Both the position numbers and the translations under genes were made by a program. A DNA stretch of 64,000 nt from Acanthamoeba castellanii str. Neff. Its lineage: Eukaryota > Discosea > Longamoebia > Acanthamoebidae. Location of the stretch: contig NW_004457584.1 in assembly GCF_000313135.1 (NCBI RefSeq), positions 212,768 to 276,767 on the forward strand, in the 5' to 3' direction. Positions 49,186 through 59,842 of the stretch are shown piece by piece (positions within the stretch are counted from its first letter, which is position 1; each line of letters opens with the position of its first letter). Below the pieces are notes generated by a model, which did no database searches, had not been told where the DNA came from, and saw only the letters and a program-made list of their open reading frames with translations.

Positions 49186-51038
49186 TCAGAAGCATCGCTG
49201 GTGTACAATGGTGGGACCATGCTCTTCATAGGCTTGCTTTGCAATGCACACAGATGTCCACATGTCAGATGACAATGAGCCCAAAATGGAACCACCTGAT
49301 GAGAAGTGAAGAAGCATTCAATGATCAGATCAGAGCAGAGAAGATCAGTGCTCTGTCATACAGGCTGCACATTGTCAAGGTGGGAGTGTGCACCAATCCA
49401 GCTGCCAATGAGTGGATCTGGTTGAACAGGGTTGATGCGAGGAACATATGGGAGAGTTCGCTTGTCCTGAGGATTGAGAGTGGGGAGGCTCAGTTGCAAT
49501 CAAGGTCATCTCATTGACATTGAAGGCATTGATGTGACTGAGAGTAGAGTAGCAGCACGCACCAATAACTTGGTCATGTCACTCTGCATCCTCTCATGAA
49601 ACCCTTGAAACTTGCATCCACCGCCTGTGTTTGGACCAAAAGGGCGTCAGTACTGCTGGACTCAAAGGCAAGGCTTCACACCAGAGGTGAGAGGGCAACA
49701 TGCCAGAAAGGACAATGTTGTTGTACAGGTCCTTGCGCAGATCATCGTCAATGAGCTGTATGGCATCACTGACAAAGGCAGCCAAGCCCATGGGTGGACC
49801 CTCCTCCTGTCAGCATCGCTCACCTCGGCCGATGCAGAAGCGTGCGTGCTTGAGAGCAACGGATCAGCACGGATGACAGGGCTGCGCCCCAGGGGCACTG
49901 TGGCTGAGCTCCGCGCAGAGCTTGTGGTGTGGCAGTAGGTGGGATCAAAGTAGGTCTCCACGCAGCCAAACACTTCTTCGCCAACGCGTAGTACTGTGCC
50001 GTCTGGAAGGGCGTAGCGAGTGATTCCGACCTGCACTCAACAATGATAAGTTGCATGTGCGGTGTGTGCCGTGAGTGTCGTGCGTTGTGCGTGTTTTTCA
50101 GGCTTTTCGGCAGAGAGCGTACCGGCTCGCCGTCGAGTACGTTGGTTAGCACGATCTGCGAGAGCTCCTTGGGAAGCCTGCTCAGGTAGAGTGCCTCATT
50201 GGCCGTAGCCGCGTGCAGGGCGTCCCACCGTGCGTGCAGCTGGTGTGCGGCGTCGCGTTCAGTGGCCACGTCGAGCGCCACCCGACACACACGCTCCTTC
50301 AGCTTGCCCACCTCACGTAGGTCCGCCCCCGCCGTCTTGGACAAGCGACGCCACGCTGAAGAACAACAACAACAACAAAGAAGAGACAATCATGAGGCTG
50401 AGCAAAATGTCAGTGGGTGAGAAGAGGAGGCGGATGCGGTACTTCGGAAGGGAGAGTCATTGAGGAGGTCAATGAACTTCTTGGTGGTGTCAATCCCACC
50501 GTAGGGCAGCTTTTTGATCGCGTGAGACAACGCGTAGCCTGTGCGTTTGTGAGCAAGTAGCAAGTGTATACGTGCTACTTGCGGGATGAAGGCGTTGCAA
50601 CACAAAGTCTTTACCTTCATAAATGGGTGCCAGGGTGGTGGAGTGGTGGCCGCAGTCCACAACGATGCCAGTGGTGCGGCCAGCTGCGTAGAGGCTCAGC
50701 ACCGCGCTGGTGCCCACATAGTAGCCAGCCACACCAAACCTGCAGCCACACAATGAGGCCAAACCAAAAGAAAAATGTGCAAGTAGTGGCTGTCAGGGGG
50801 GGGGGTTGATACTCTTCAAATGCCAGCTGGCAGCAGCGCTCGCGGTGGATCTTGGGGGCCAGGGCGGCCTCGGCCGTTATGAGCATGTGCTCCGTGGTGT
50901 CAACGCAGAGGTGCTGAGGGCCAAACACGAGTCGCCACAGGTCGGCCACCTCCTCGATGGCCAGCTCGCTGGAGTCCCTGGCGCCTCCGTCCTGGCCTTC
51001 GTGCTAGCCGCCCCCCAGTCCACCACCAGTGTCTGCAT
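49186..51038 (-). CDS. divergent actin-related protein, N-terminal segment missing
   Basis: Actin-fold motifs run through several exons. [15 protein letters not shown] (ATG at 51038) matches the first phosphate loop of actin. Then come [20 protein letters not shown] with [91 protein letters not shown] and the actin-like end [10 protein letters not shown]. About 60 residues that actins have between KAG and the LWR/IWH helix are absent, and the reading frame changes exactly there (about 50985-51000). An exon skip from 51027 to about 50984 would restore frame but remove the phosphate loop. One intron (about 49620-49706) must be GC-AG. This could be a real short ARP or a damaged copy. It does not match ARP1, 2 or 3 specifically. 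Confidence 0.65.
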
Positions 51039-52263
51039 TTTATTATATTGTTATTTTAAGAAATGAATAGCTAATTTTTTCGTTTACGAAAAGTGTGAGC
51101 AAATTGGCGAATGCAACAGAGCCACTAAACAATCTGATCCGTGTTTTATTCTGTTTTGAGTTTGGAGGTAAAGCAACTTTTCAAGCTGGTCTGTCCTGGT
51201 GGTGAAGGTGGTGGCTACTTTGACTGTGGCTGCCCTTGTTCAAGCTAGAGGTAGTGATGTAGTGTATAGGTGTATTTTGATATAATACCACATAGAAATG
51301 GTACCTCTCTGAGGCCAAGGCAAACAGCTTCACAACCATTCAGCCCAGCAATATACATCTTCAACCCCTCACTCCCTTCTCATAAGGAAGACATGGTGTG
51401 GTTCCAGGCAAACATGCAGGTTATGGAGACCTTCACCACCATCATCTGCAGCCACCATCAGCCCAACTACATGCACAAGATCACAGAGCATGCCACTGAC
51501 CATCTTGGTGCTGGGGGGGCTCTGCAACAACACACAGGAGACCCTTCAGTGCATGCTGAAGGCCACCTTCCATGACTGGTCCCCCCACTATGGCAGCACC
51601 TCCACCATGGACATGCTTCTGACAGTGTGGGAGCAGTGGTTCATGAGGATGCAGGTCTGTGTCCTTGAGGGGCTGTGCATTGATTCCCTTCCTCAACTCT
51701 GACCTCAAGTGCCAGCTTGGCATTGAGGCCCTCCTCTCTTCCCCCTCTACTGCTGGCATTGGCTAGCTCTGTCAGATCATGTTCAGACAGTCTTTCTCAC
51801 ACCTACACCTCTTCTCTCTTCTCTTTTCTTGTGTCTTGACTCTGTGTCTTGAACTGCCATCTCTCTTGTCTACAAAGATCTCCCACAAAGCTCTTCCCCC
51901 CAAAACACCATTATCTGCAAACCATGGCATTCCCCCCCCCTTGCTTTCCCCTTTTGTCTAGCAGCTTCTGTAGAAGACCAAACTAGTTCAAGTAACACCA
52001 ACAGATGGTGGGGGAGGGAAGGAGAGAATTACTGGATGATGATAATGGTGATGATGTGCCACACATGAAAAGCAATGGAGAGAGTTGTTGTCTGTTCACG
52101 TTGGCGTAAAAAGGCGGGAAAGGCTTCAAAAACCTTTGGTTTTTTCTCTTTCTTTTCTTCTGCGGTAGCCTCGTCTGGAGCTGGTGTGGGCGAGGGAACC
52201 TGCTGGCGCTTCGTTGAATCAATTTATGTACGCGGGGAGTAACACGCTCGTTCGCTGGCGGGG
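51039..52263. other. AT-richer region upstream of the actin-related gene, possible exon remnants
   Basis: This stretch of 1.2 kb is low in GC for this genome. On the plus strand, 51393-51700 reads as two partly overlapping open frames (MVWFQANMQVMETFTTIICS, then LQCMLKATFHDWSPHYGSTS) that switch close to a run of seven G at 51512-51518. The composition looks coding-like, but I recognise no family. There are no clear splice sites and no start context, so this is either a decayed gene fragment or chance. Confidence 0.35.
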
Positions 52264-54253
52264 CTAGTTGTCCCGCTTGGCCGTGAGCCGGTTGATGGAC
52301 TTCTCGGCCTCTTTTCTCGAAGGCGACGCGGTGGAGGTGGGTGATGACGCAGTGGCGGTGGCGGACGGGGGCTTGCGCTTGGCCGCCGCGGCTCGCGGGT
52401 CCTTGTTGATGAGGCTGTTGAAAAACTCGGAGAGCACCTTGTGCTCGTTCTGCCCGCCCTTCGCGCCGCCGCGAGAGGGCGTCCCATCCGCAGCTGCCGC
52501 GGCCGCGGCCGCCTTGGTCGGCGTGGCGAGCGGGGTGGAGGGCGTCTTGAGTGGTGTGGCGCCCATTGACGGTCGGCCGGTCGAGCGGGCCGGCGTGCTG
52601 GGGGCCGTTCCTTCCACTGTAGACACGCACACGAGACACACGACACACATCGCCTTGCGTCAATAATGCAGGCGGCAGGTGAGCCTGATGAAGGGTCGAG
52701 CATGTACCGCTGGTGGATGGTGGTTTGGTGGGCGATGAGTAGAGAGCTCCCGGGCCGGCAGGCTGAGCCGGCCCGACCTGGGGCGTTTTGTCGATCTGCT
52801 TGAGCTGTCGCTCCAGGAAGGTCTGGTCGTCTTCTGCCAGGACCTCCGCCTCGTAGTTGGTCTTGCTCTGCCTGCTCACCGACGCCGGCACGCGAATGAC
52901 GTCCGCGTACGGGGCCTCTGTCGACGCACCACCACCACCCACCACCGTCAGCCACTGGTCGGACAAGATGAAGAAGAGGAAGAAGAAGTGCTGGCGCACC
53001 TTCGTCGTTGGTGAGGCTCTGACTGCTGAAATCGATCTGGATCTTTTCGATGGAGTCCCACGCGGCGGGAACGAAGATGGTGTCCTTCTCGATCAGCTGG
53101 GGAGTGGCGTCGAATTCCAGGGCGTAGAGCAGGTGCTTCACGTAGCCCCGCAGCACGTCGCAGTTCTTATCCCGCTTGGCCGATGTGTAGAGGAGCCCCG
53201 CCTTGTCTGCGCGACGCGCACACGACATCACCACCACCGCCGCATCACCGCGATGAGCAACCTGCTAGCAGTCGGCTGGGAAAAGGAGAAGAGAAGAAGG
53301 TCTTCTGGTTTTGGTGGGTGGGTGGTGATGGGGGCGTCGGGTACACTTGAGACAGATTCTTCTGAGATGCTGCTGGATGAAGGTGAAATGGTCGTCCTTG
53401 TAGCCGTAGTCCTTCTCCAAGGCGGCGGTCGCGTCAGACTGCAATGGCGTGCCCACACAACACACCACCACATCATGCGTGCACGGTAGAGTGACGTTAG
53501 AGTTCACATTCTTCGTTTGCCTGCGGTGCGTAGCGACTCCTGGTGACGCGCGCTGCCGGCGCGAGAGGCGGGCGGTGGTGGTGGCCGTACCTTGTTGACG
53601 ACGACAAGGAGTGGAACACCCAGGCCCTCACTCTTTTCGTCCCTGAGCGAGCGCGCATCAAGATGGTTCTCAAGCACTTTGATCCACTTTTGCAGCGTCT
53701 CGACCAGGGTCCACGGCTGGGAGAGGTCCAACGCGATAAGGGCCAAGCTCTTTGGGGCCGTGTTCTCGTTGATGGCCAGGTCCAACATGTTTGCAAATGC
53801 CAATTCCCCCTCTAGCGTCCAGATGTCCACCCTGTCCAGCAGATCTTTGACCGCCGAGGAGAAGTGAGAAGCGATTTCCGCTTGAAATTATGCAGGGTGG
53901 TGGTACCGTCATTCTCTTCGCTCAAAAGAATGTCAAGATATCCATAGTCGAGCGCCACACCACCGCCCTTCGTCCCTTCCACCACATCTTGGCCACGCAG
54001 GCGTGCAGCGAGGCAAGATTTTCCCGTGTTCCGCTCGCCTTCAAAATGAGGACACGGATGAGAAGTGTGTCCCAAATTGCAAGACGAAGGCGGCGAGCAA
54101 GGAATTACCGAGTAGCAGAATGGTTTTGGAGGGAAGTGGTTGTGTTTTCTTGGCCGATTGAGCCAACACCTGCTGCCAGATGCTCTCCTTATCGCTGTTC
54201 GCTTCGCCCCCTGCCGCAAAGAGCGACTTGCTCTCTGAATTCGTAGAAGCCAT
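52264..54253 (-). CDS. cytoplasmic dynein light intermediate chain
   Basis: This subunit links the dynein heavy chain to cargo adaptors. MASTNSESKSLFAAGG (ATG at 54253) leads into a Ras-like fold: SKTILLLG joined to ERNTGKS (P-loop), ALDYGYLDIL, VDIWTLEGELAFANML, ALIALDLSQPW, LLVVVNK and LLYTSAKRDKNCDVL. The C-terminal half is rich in Ser, Thr, Pro and Ala and ends with EHKVLSEFFNSLINKDPR, which corresponds to the adaptor-binding helix 1 of vertebrate LIC1 with its Phe-Phe pair, then a basic tail ending NRLTAKRDN. The gene is head-to-head with the cenH3 gene. The family call is firm. Confidence 0.93.
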
Positions 54254-54387
54254 TGTGCGCGATGCGTTGGAATCCAATCCAATCCACTTGGGTTCCTCGA
54301 TTTGGCGGATTTGCGTAGCGCGATCACCTCTTCCGCGTGTTCTCTTTGCGCTGGTGGCCTCGTCTGTTTGGTCCCCACCCCCAAACA
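54254..54387. promoter_or_regulatory. short divergent promoter between dynein LIC and cenH3
   Basis: Only 134 bp separate the dynein LIC ATG from the first in-frame ATG of cenH3 (236 bp to the second). Both promoters must lie in or overlap this gap. It contains ATTTGGCGGATTT, which has a partial E2F-like core. Confidence 0.45.
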
Positions 54388-55380
54388 ATGCAGCCCAAGA
54401 AAACGCAGAGAAAACAACAATTTCCTGGCGCTCTCGATCGTTGGTCGCAATTCGACCGTTGGGACATCGATCAGAGACGTCGCCACAAGATGCCCTCCTC
54501 GTCGAGCAGCTCCTCGGCAGCTGCCTCGGGTGGCCCACCTAGTGGGGAGACGACGAGTCCGGAGCGGCGAGGGCGGAAGAGCTCCACCCCCACCAAAAAC
54601 GCGAGCGTGAGCAGCCCCCGAAGCCGACAGATGGCACGAAAATCAACCGGTGCTGCCAGGCCAGCGACGTCGTCCTCCTCGTCCTCCACCCCGCCAGAAA
54701 AGAAAAAGCGAAAGTTTCGACCTGGCGCGAAAGCCCTACGCGAGATACGCAAATACCAGCGCACCACCGACCTCCTCATCCCCAAGATGCCCTTCGCCCG
54801 CCTGGTACAAGGCCACTGCCCTCACCTTTTTATTTGTATATTTGTATATTTATATCTCTGCGTGCAGTCTTTGCTGTTTATTTATTTATTATTCCAATGT
54901 TAAACGAAACGTTCAACGTGATGGGTGGGGGGATGTTGTTCAGATCAAGGAGGTTGCGTCCAACGTCTCGTATGGACTGGAGCCCTTCCGCTGGCAAGCC
55001 CAAGCGCTGCTCGCCCTCCAGGAGTCTGCCGAGCACTACCTCACCCTCCTCTTTGAAGACGCGTACGTGGTCCCTCTTCCGCTTGCCGTTTCCCCTCCAA
55101 GGTCATCCGCCTGTTGCCATGACGTTAACGTCCTCCATCTCTGCTCATGCAATCAACACACGCTCTGACTGGGCATCGATGCAGTAACCTCTGTTGCATC
55201 CATGCCAAGCGGGTCACCATCATGACCAAAGGTCCGCTACACGCTACAACGCCCCTCTTTTCTACCGCCATTTTTTCGCTTGCGTTCGTGCCCATCGCTC
55301 AACCGGCAGCTGTTGTGTTGTGGATTGCAGACATCCAGCTCGCGCGACGAATACGCGGCCCACGAGAAGCCCTCTTCTGA
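54388..55380 (+). CDS. centromeric histone H3 variant (CENP-A/cenH3)
   Basis: This H3 variant should replace canonical H3 in centromeric nucleosomes. Exons 54388-54804, 54944-55062, 55185-55231 and 55331-55380 join in frame. The fold starts at [14 protein letters not shown] and continues with [11 protein letters not shown]. The first loop and helix 2, [20 protein letters not shown], show the cenH3 signatures: loop 1 longer than in canonical H3 (about one residue longer than in human CENP-A) and the [10 protein letters not shown] sequence shared with [25 protein letters not shown] and [11 protein letters not shown] follow. The N-terminal tail is long, Ser/Thr/Pro/Lys-rich and unlike the ARTKQTARKS tail of canonical H3. 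The start could be 54388 ([11 protein letters not shown]) or 54490 (MPSSSSSSS). Confidence 0.9.
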
Positions 55381-55540
55381 TCATTCCCTCCTTGTTGTCA
55401 CCACCACAGTGTGCCCTCGACATCTGTATTTTTTCCCCTTCATCGCCAATTCCGTTGCCCGCCAAATTCCTGAAATGCCACTTGAGCGGCGGGGGGGGGA
55501 GCGCTCGCAGACAGATTGATTTACAAAACGTAGAAGATCG

Positions 55541-57179
55541 ATGGAAGCACACACAGCCAGTACAGTAGAAGCTGACGAGGCTAGTAGTGCCTCGAGAGGA
55601 ACAAAAAGGGATTCCCCCGAGCAGAGTAGCATGATGGAGGAGGACACCGATCGCCTGGACTCCGAAGATCAGGGGGCAGCGCCAGGGCAAAAACAAGGCC
55701 AGGGGGGCGAGCACAATGAGGACGAGCGACGAGTAATGGAAGAAGAAGAAGACTGCGCGGACAAGAGTGCCGACCAGCCCCAAGACGAAGCAGTGGACGG
55801 TGCGGCGGCCGAGGACAGTGTTGCGGGGGCCGAAGAGGAGGACGGAGAAGAAGGGGAAGAAGAGGAGGATGTGGAAGAGTCAGAACACCGCCCACCCATC
55901 CTTGACGGACGCAACGTACGTACAACCCCTTTTCGGAGGAGCACCACCACGGTAGTGGTAGTGGCAGTGGCAGTGGCAGGCTTGGTTGGCACTACCGCAA
56001 CTCATGCTCTACTTCCTTTCGATGTGGTCGACTACTCCGTGTGTCGTGTGTCGTGTGTGTCGTGTTGCGTGCGGCGAGAGCAGATAATCTTCAAAACGCG
56101 GTTGTTGAGCGGGTTCCTCGTGTGCCAGCTGTGCATGGGCGTCCTACGCGACGCCCACACCATCCGGGAGTGCCTCCACACATGTACGGCTCTCTTCCTT
56201 ACCGCTCGTAATCGTGCTACGACTACGACTACGACCACTACTACTACTCGGTGCTCGGTGCTCGGTGTGTGGTGCGCTGCTGACTCACCGTGGCCCGTGT
56301 GACCGCACGTCGCGACTTGTCCTTAAGTCTGCAAGAGCTGCCTGTACAAGTACTTCCAGACGACGGCCGACTGCCCGCTCTGTGGGGTCGATCTCCGACC
56401 CAACCCGTTCGAGCGCATCAGGTTCGACCGCACCGTGCAGACGATCGTGAACAAGATCTTCAGCGACCTCATCGAGAAGGACATCGCCAAGGAGGCCCAC
56501 TTCTATCGCTCTCGCGGCATGATCCAAGAAGGTGCGTGGCACGCGGCCGTAAGCATTCCATTTGGCTACGATCGGAACGTTGGGCTGACCGGAATGTTGA
56601 CACGTCTCGTGGCCAGCCGAGCGGGTGGAGGGCATTCTGCTCAAGACGCAGGAGAGCAAGGCGCCCCGAACGGCGGAGGTGGCGCGGCCAGCGAATAAGC
56701 GGCTGAAGCGAGACCCGTCGAAACCCATCTACAAGGACGAGGTCGCCTTCGAGCTCACACTCGACGAAGGGTACGGAGGAGAAGAAACTGTGAGTCGTGA
56801 GGTGGAATAGTCACTCAAGCATACGATGCGCTGATCTTCTTCTTCTTCTTCTTCTTAGGGAGCCGGGGCTGCAGCAGCTGGAGAAGCCCGTCATCCGCAC
56901 GTCGGCGCGAGTGACCGTGCGGCACCTGAAGAAGTTCGTGGGCATGAAGCTCGCCATCCCCAACCTGCACGACGTACGTCGGCCTTCCTTCTTCTTCGTC
57001 TCTCTCTAATGTGGTGACGCAGCACCTCATCAACACAACAACAATAACACCAGCTGGAGATCACGTACCGGGGCGAGGTACTGGGCACGGAACACTCCCT
57101 CGAGTACATCCTCAAAACGCGCGGATACGAGGGTGGCGCCATTGAGTTCAAGTACCGCAAGCGGAAGAACATCATGTGA
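55541..57179 (+). CDS. Polycomb group RING finger protein (PCGF type)
   Basis: PCGF proteins pair with RING1 in Polycomb repressive complex 1, which monoubiquitinates histone H2A. An acidic N-terminal region of about 125 residues (MEAHTASTVEADEAS, then poly-Glu/Asp) precedes a C3HC4 RING that begins CQLCMGVLRDAHTIRECLHT, is completed by FCKSCLYKYF and CPLCGVDL, and sits at the usual PCGF position with DRTVQTIVNKIF after it. After a basic linker (NKRLKRDPSKP) the C-terminal exons form a RAWUL ubiquitin-like domain: VRHLKKFVGMKLAIPNLHD, LEITYRGEVLGTEHSLEYIL and FKYRKRKNIM. Plant DRIP proteins share this layout, so an independent E3 role is also possible. No RING1 partner is in the window. Confidence 0.87.
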
Positions 57180-57347
57180 ACTCACACACCTCCTGGCAAC
57201 ATATATGCATACACATACACATACACATTCGCCAGAACCAGCAGATAGCTGGGGGTCAGTGTGATTGTTGGTGGAAGTGTAGAAGAATTATTTTATTTTG
57301 TTTGTGGTCATGGTGTCTGTACACGCGGAGAAGAGGCTGTGGTGTCG

Positions 57348-57809
57348 TCAGGAGCTCACGAAGAGACGCCACCACGACAGCGAGAAGAAGGTGATGAAGA
57401 AGAACACCAGGTAGGCCACGAACGGGTATCGCCCCTTGTTCGCCACCCCCAACACCTGCACCGCCACCTCAGTGTGAGGCACGACGCACACGCACACACG
57501 CACACGACACGCGGTTTGGTGGCGGTGGGGAGCCGTACGGTCAAGGCTGCGGCGAGGCCGATGCCGACGAGGTAGGAATACCAGGCCGGCGGCCAGGTCG
57601 GGGCGGCGAGAGAGGCGTGGTCGTTGAGGGAGACCGGGCAGAGGAAGGTCACGCGGAAGGCCACGCACGGGAAGAGCATCCCGTACACCCGGTCGCACTT
57701 GGCCCAGAAGTCGAGCGGCTTGGCCAGGCACACCCCCACGATCCCCGCCATCACCGCAAACAGGCACACAAACACCCACCTGAGGTGACACGCACCACAC
57801 ACACACGCA

Positions 57810-57841
<32 letters not shown>

Positions 57842-59602
57842 CACACACAACACACACACACACACACACAACACACGTGAGCGTCTTTCACATGCCGATG
57901 GGGGGAAGAGGTTTAGTTGGCGTGCGTGCGTGCGTACCAGTTGGCGCGGCCGAGGGTGTGCCAGGTGATGGCGTCGTCCTCGGTGGAGTAGCACGTGTCC
58001 GACGACGAGCATGACGTGCACCCGATCACGTCCAGCTCCCACAGCAGCGTCCCCACCACACAGATCGCCGCGCCCTGCCGACCACCGCACACGCCACACG
58101 CCACACGCACAAAATCGCACGCGCACAAACGCACACATTGCCACGAGTGAGGCCTCGCCTCATGGCCGTCTGGGTGGGCGGGCGCGGGTACCTGGAGGAG
58201 GCCGCCCACGCAGTCGGACGGGTAGTGTACGCCGAGGTTGATGCGGGCGAAGGAGGCCAGGAGGAAGGCGGCGAAGACGACGAGGGGCATCCACCACTGG
58301 ATGACGTGCGCGTCCTGGGAGCGCTCCGCGACGGCGAAGCAGATGGCGAACGTGTACACCACCGCACACGTCACCGCACGCGACGGAAACGAACTCGTCT
58401 TGTCCTTGCGCCTCGTCTGCGCGCGGCCAGCCACGTAGGGCCGCGATCGCCACAAAAACCTGCCATGGCAAGACACACACGACATGACACGACACACACG
58501 ACACACACGACACACGACGAGTCCGAGTAGTCAGGAGGGAGGGAGCAAGGGTGGCGGTGTGTCGGGCGAGATGGCGGAACGAACCGTTTGGGGATCTGGG
58601 AGACGAGAGCGGTGGTGAGGGCCAGGTAGGTCAGCTCCGTGGCCAGGGAGTCCCAGCCCGCCACGAACAGCACCACCGGCACCACGAACGCCAGCTCGAT
58701 CGTCGTGCACGCTACGCACGACACAACACACGACACGCGTCACACGTCAGACAACACACACGACGACACAACACACGACACACACGGGTTAGATGAGGCG
58801 TGGCCACGCGAAGAGGGCGCAACTCCGCACACGGGGCACGCGATGCACGCACCGGTGATGGCGAGGGAGAGGGCCATGAAGATGGGTCCGGCGGGCCGCT
58901 GCAGCCACCGGATGATGGCGTCGTCCGCCCGCTGCATCCACGCGTCCCACGCCTCCGGAAACTTGACCACAACTGCCAACGCCGCCGCCGCCGCCACGGC
59001 ACAAACGAAATGAGCCATTTCCCAGCCCAGCCCAGCCAAGCCCAACAGCCCACGTTGGGTCTACAAAATATGAGGGGAGACGTACAGCGGGGTGCGGGGC
59101 GTGGGTGCGGGGCGGGAGCTGGAGCTGGGGCGGTGCTGGGGCGGTGGTGGTGGTGGCCGTGGTGGTGGTGGTGGTGGTGGTGGTCGCGCTCGTGGTGGTG
59201 GTGGTGGTGGTCCCGTAGCGGGGGCGGCAGGGGCAGGGGCACCGGCAGCAGTTCGGCGTCGGCCCAGGGGCCGGGGCGCGCGTAGACCTCTCCGTAGCCG
59301 TCGCCGTAGCCGTCGTTGTTGTCGTCGTCGTCGTCGTGGCCGTAGCCCGCGCCGCTGGCGAGAGCAGTGGAGGGGGTGCGGTAGGCCGAGGGCGCGTGGT
59401 AGGGGTGGAAGGGGGACCCCCCGCCCATGTCAGACCCTTCCCTTTGGCCATAAATATCGTCGTAGCCATTATCGTCGTCATTGTTGTCGTTATCATTATC
59501 ATTATTGTTGTTTTCATTGTTGTTGTTGCTGTGGATGGGTTGGTAGCCCCCTGCCCCTCCCTCCTCATCCACTTCCCTTTGTTTGTGGTGGTGCGGCTTC
59601 AT
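57348..59602 (-). CDS. PAP2-family membrane phosphatase-like protein
   Basis: The C-terminal two-thirds is a multi-pass membrane protein of the type 2 phosphatidic acid phosphatase superfamily. Motif 1 is KRFLWRSRPY, motif 3 is SFARINLGVHYPSDCVGG with the nucleophile His and its Asp. Motif 2, normally PSGH, reads SFPSRAVTC and lacks the His. About eight hydrophobic helices follow the exon pattern, ending FFFITFFSLSWWRLFVSS. The first exon (ATG at 59602) is an unusual hydrophilic N-terminus of about 165 residues with Asn/Asp-rich and His-rich blocks, ending in a Pro/Ala-rich stretch; it should face the cytosol. A lipid phosphate or sphingolipid substrate is possible, but the altered motif leaves activity uncertain. 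Confidence 0.85.
57797..57876. repeat. (CACG)n and (CA)n microsatellite in the PAP2 gene intron
   Basis: About 80 bp of CACG tetramers run into CA repeats inside an intron of the minus-strand PAP2-like gene. Confidence 0.85.
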
Positions 59603-59842
59603 CTTGTCTCGGCCGTTGAAAAATTAAAAAGAAAGAAAATGTACATTTTCCTGCTTTTCTGTCATTGCCGGAATTCCGCTTCTGACTCCGGAGTTTCGCT
59701 TGGTCAGACCTGCGCAGGCGCGGCCGGCGCGGACGTCGTCGTGGCCGGGGGACGCGAGGTGCGCCGGGTCCGGGTGGCGGGCTCCCGCGACTTGCCCGCG
59801 GCCTGCAGCCGCCGCAGATACCTGAGGTTCCCGGGACTGCGC

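Noticed and set aside
49662..50036. Actin-related gene first judged broken between the FDP motif and the GLAAF motif
   Set aside because: A GT donor (GTCATC or GTGCCC) with the CTGACAG acceptor restores frame, so no lesion needs to be assumed there.
58789..59568. Thr-rich and Gly/Trp-rich frames across the His repeat of the PAP2-like gene
   Set aside because: They are alternative readings of CAC/GTG trinucleotide runs.
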